NCBI GenBank assembly: GCA_003554665.1
Contig: PWGY01000127.1
Location: 1-16,720 of the forward strand
Direction: 5' to 3'
Length of the DNA stretch: 16,720 nt
From: Bacteroidales bacterium
GTDB taxonomy: Bacteria; Bacteroidota; Bacteroidia; Bacteroidales; UBA7960
A program made the position numbers and the translations under genes. The notes below the pieces were generated by a model that was not told the origin of the DNA, searched no databases, and saw only the letters and a list, made by a program, of their open reading frames with translations. Below, one piece after another: positions 15,446-16,720 of this stretch. Positions within the stretch are counted from its first letter, which is position 1. Every line of letters begins with the position of its first letter.

Positions 15446-15471
15446 GGGCAGTAATGCTGCCTGGATTTTTT
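15446..15471 (+). terminator. Terminator-like hairpin just after the candidate promoter
   Basis: GGCAG (15447-15451) pairs with CTGCC (15457-15461) around TAATG, extendable by one G-U pair, and is followed by TGGA and six Ts (15466-15471). Placed about 10 nt after the predicted start site, it could act as an attenuator, or be fortuitous. Confidence 0.35.
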
Positions 15472-15480
15472 AGTGCTGAG

Positions 15481-15720
15481 AGATTTACAGCCAGGTCTTC
15501 AGTGTAGGGGTCTGCTTTTGCTATTGACCTGGAAGTCCAGGTAACAACCCGGGACATCTGGTAATGGAATGGGGTACCTGTTAATGACCTGGCAGCACTG
15601 TTAATTGCCTGAACCCCTTTCTAATGGCACGGAGTTCCTGCCAGCATCCTGGGGCCGGCCATTTATGAGCCAGGGTGAACCTCCGGGTAGCTGACCAAGC
15701 CTGCAGGTGGCTGGAAAAAA
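15481..15720. repeat. 20-bp-period degenerate tandem array upstream of the alcohol dehydrogenase
   Basis: Rows of 20 bp from 15521 to 15660 align without any gap. A is invariant at column 3 and G at column 11 in all seven rows, T at column 2 and G at column 12 in six of seven; the consensus runs close to TAATGRCCTGG then a looser CTG end. CCTGG recurs at 15528, 15588 and 15648 (exactly 60 apart), and 15541-15600 against 15601-15660 agree at about half of positions. Flanking rows 15481-15520 and 15661-15720 are weaker. CCTGGA-AG-TCCAGG at 15528-15541 is a perfect inverted repeat. No gene is visible in it. Confidence 0.65.
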
Positions 15721-15833
15721 CAGAGTGAGCCCCAATACAGCAGAATACATGAGCCCCGATTACAGAAGAATACAACAGATTATTGAAACAGAAATATTTG
15801 AAACATATCATTTAAACTGCAAAAAAGACTACA

Positions 15834-16720
15834 ATGGAAAACTTTGTCATCTACAATCCTGTAAAAGTGCATTTTGGGAAAGATGTGGTACAAAAAATTG
15901 GAAAAACCGCATCCCCACTGGGGAAAAAAGCCTTGCTGGTTTACGGCAAAGGGTCGGTAAAACGCAACGGTGCTTATGACCAAACCGTATCGGCAATGCG
16001 CGAAGCTGGCGTGGAATTGGTGGAATTTAATGGCATCAAATCCAATCCGGTAATAGAGGATGTGGATAAAGCCGCTGCCCTGGGCCGCTCGGAAAATGTG
16101 GATATGGTGGTGGCCGTTGGTGGAGGCAGCGTGATTGACAGTGCCAAATATATTGCCGTCACCATCCCTGCAGATCATTCCGGATGGGATTTTGCCACCG
16201 GAGATAAGAAGCCCGCCAAGGCATTGCCGCTGATCACCGTGCTTACACTTGCTGCTACTGGCACAGAAATGAACCCTGTAGCGGTGATCCAAAGCGACAA
16301 AGAAAAAAAGAAAGTGGGAAACGGCCATCCGCTGATGTTCCCGAAACACAGCTTTCTGGATCCGTCTTTCACACAGAGTGTGCCAAAGAACTACACAGCT
16401 TATGGAATCGTTGACCTGGTGGCACACGCCCTGGAAGGATGGTTTGGTGAGGGTGATGCCACACTGACCGATAAGTTCATCCTTTCCATCATTCAGGAAG
16501 CCATGGAGTATGGTCCGGCCCTGATGAATGACCCGGAAAACTACCGGCTGAGGGCAAAGATCATGTTTGCGGCCACCATGGCATTGAACGGACTCACGGC
16601 ACAGGGGAAAAAATCCGGTGACTGGGGCACCCATGGTATCGGTCATGCCCTGAGTGTGCTTTGGGACATTCCCCACGGAGCAAGCCTTTCCATTGCATTT
16701 CCTGCCTGGATGAAACTCCA
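15834..16720 (+). CDS. YqhD/BdhA-type NADPH-dependent iron/zinc-containing alcohol dehydrogenase (3' end outside window)
   Basis: Open to the window edge, about 295 of an expected 385 or so residues. Begins MENFVIYNPVKVHFGK, the typical N-terminal strand. The cofactor loop AVGGGSVIDSAK lies near residues 94-105. The metal site is complete: Asp194 and His198 in VDLVAHALE, His267 in GTHGIGHAL and His281 in DIPHG. These are the same residue numbers as the metal ligands of E. coli YqhD, which supports this subfamily (aldehyde reduction with NADPH, also butanol dehydrogenase BdhA). The physiological substrate is not predictable; fermentative aldehyde reduction or aldehyde detoxification are both plausible. 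An AATATTTG at 15793-15800, one mismatch from the -7 consensus, could be a proximal promoter but has no -33 partner; a distal promoter lies near 15398-15429. Confidence 0.9.
   Translation, partial: MENFVIYNPVKVHFGKDVVQKIGKTASPLGKKALLVYGKGSVKRNGAYDQTVSAMREAGVELVEFNGIKSNPVIEDVDKAAALGRSENVDMVVAVGGGSVIDSAKYIAVTIPADHSGWDFATGDKKPAKALPLITVLTLAATGTEMNPVAVIQSDKEKKKVGNGHPLMFPKHSFLDPSFTQSVPKNYTAYGIVDLVAHALEGWFGEGDATLTDKFILSIIQEAMEYGPALMNDPENYRLRAKIMFAATMALNGLTAQGKKSGDWGTHGIGHALSVLWDIPHGASLSIAFPAWMKL

Noticed and set aside
15780..16676. 298-residue minus-strand open frame
   Set aside because: Lies opposite the alcohol dehydrogenase, whose four metal ligands and cofactor loop are intact on the plus strand.

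Overview
The window is chromosomal DNA of a Bacteroidota bacterium, most likely class Bacteroidia. Three things point there. The gene order nadK - porG - uppS - bamA - skp is typical of that phylum. PorG belongs to the type IX secretion system, which is confined to the Bacteroidetes group. Several upstream regions carry the Bacteroidetes promoter -7 element TAnnTTTG, twice with a TTG-type -33 element about 20 bp upstream. Shine-Dalgarno sequences are mostly weak, as is usual in this phylum. No rRNA, tRNA, insertion sequence, prophage gene or CRISPR array was seen, and the gene content is core housekeeping.

Layout. 1-136 is the C-terminal end of a class I fructose-bisphosphate aldolase. 137-334 is a non-coding spacer with 21-bp periodic sequence. 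335-1483 (-) encodes a saccharopine-dehydrogenase-family enzyme resembling lysine 6-dehydrogenase. From a divergent promoter region run mrdA (PBP2) and rodA, the elongasome transpeptidase and glycosyltransferase pair, then nadK, porG, uppS, bamA and skp, all on + (1620-10446). mutS (10508-13135, -) converges on skp. A small secreted DUF4168-like protein (13313-13768, +) has a well-formed promoter and converges on a phosphofructokinase gene (13857-15047, -), with a shared bidirectional terminator between them. A 786-bp spacer follows. The window ends inside a YqhD/BdhA-type alcohol dehydrogenase (15834 onward).

How the genes work together. The central + strand block is an envelope-biogenesis cluster: PBP2 and RodA build peptidoglycan, UppS makes the undecaprenyl lipid carrier, BamA inserts outer-membrane proteins, Skp chaperones them, and PorG serves type IX secretion. 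The flanks carry carbon metabolism: aldolase, phosphofructokinase and alcohol dehydrogenase. The phosphofructokinase has the Asp/Lys residue pair that marks pyrophosphate-dependent enzymes.

The least explained feature is in the spacers. Four intergenic stretches (142-246, 10441-10490, 15206-15268 and 15481-15720) contain imperfect tandem sequence with a 19-21 bp period, about two helical turns, but with different unit sequences. The array before the alcohol dehydrogenase lies downstream of a candidate promoter whose spacer holds a perfect 12-bp palindrome, so it may form a roughly 400-nt transcribed leader.
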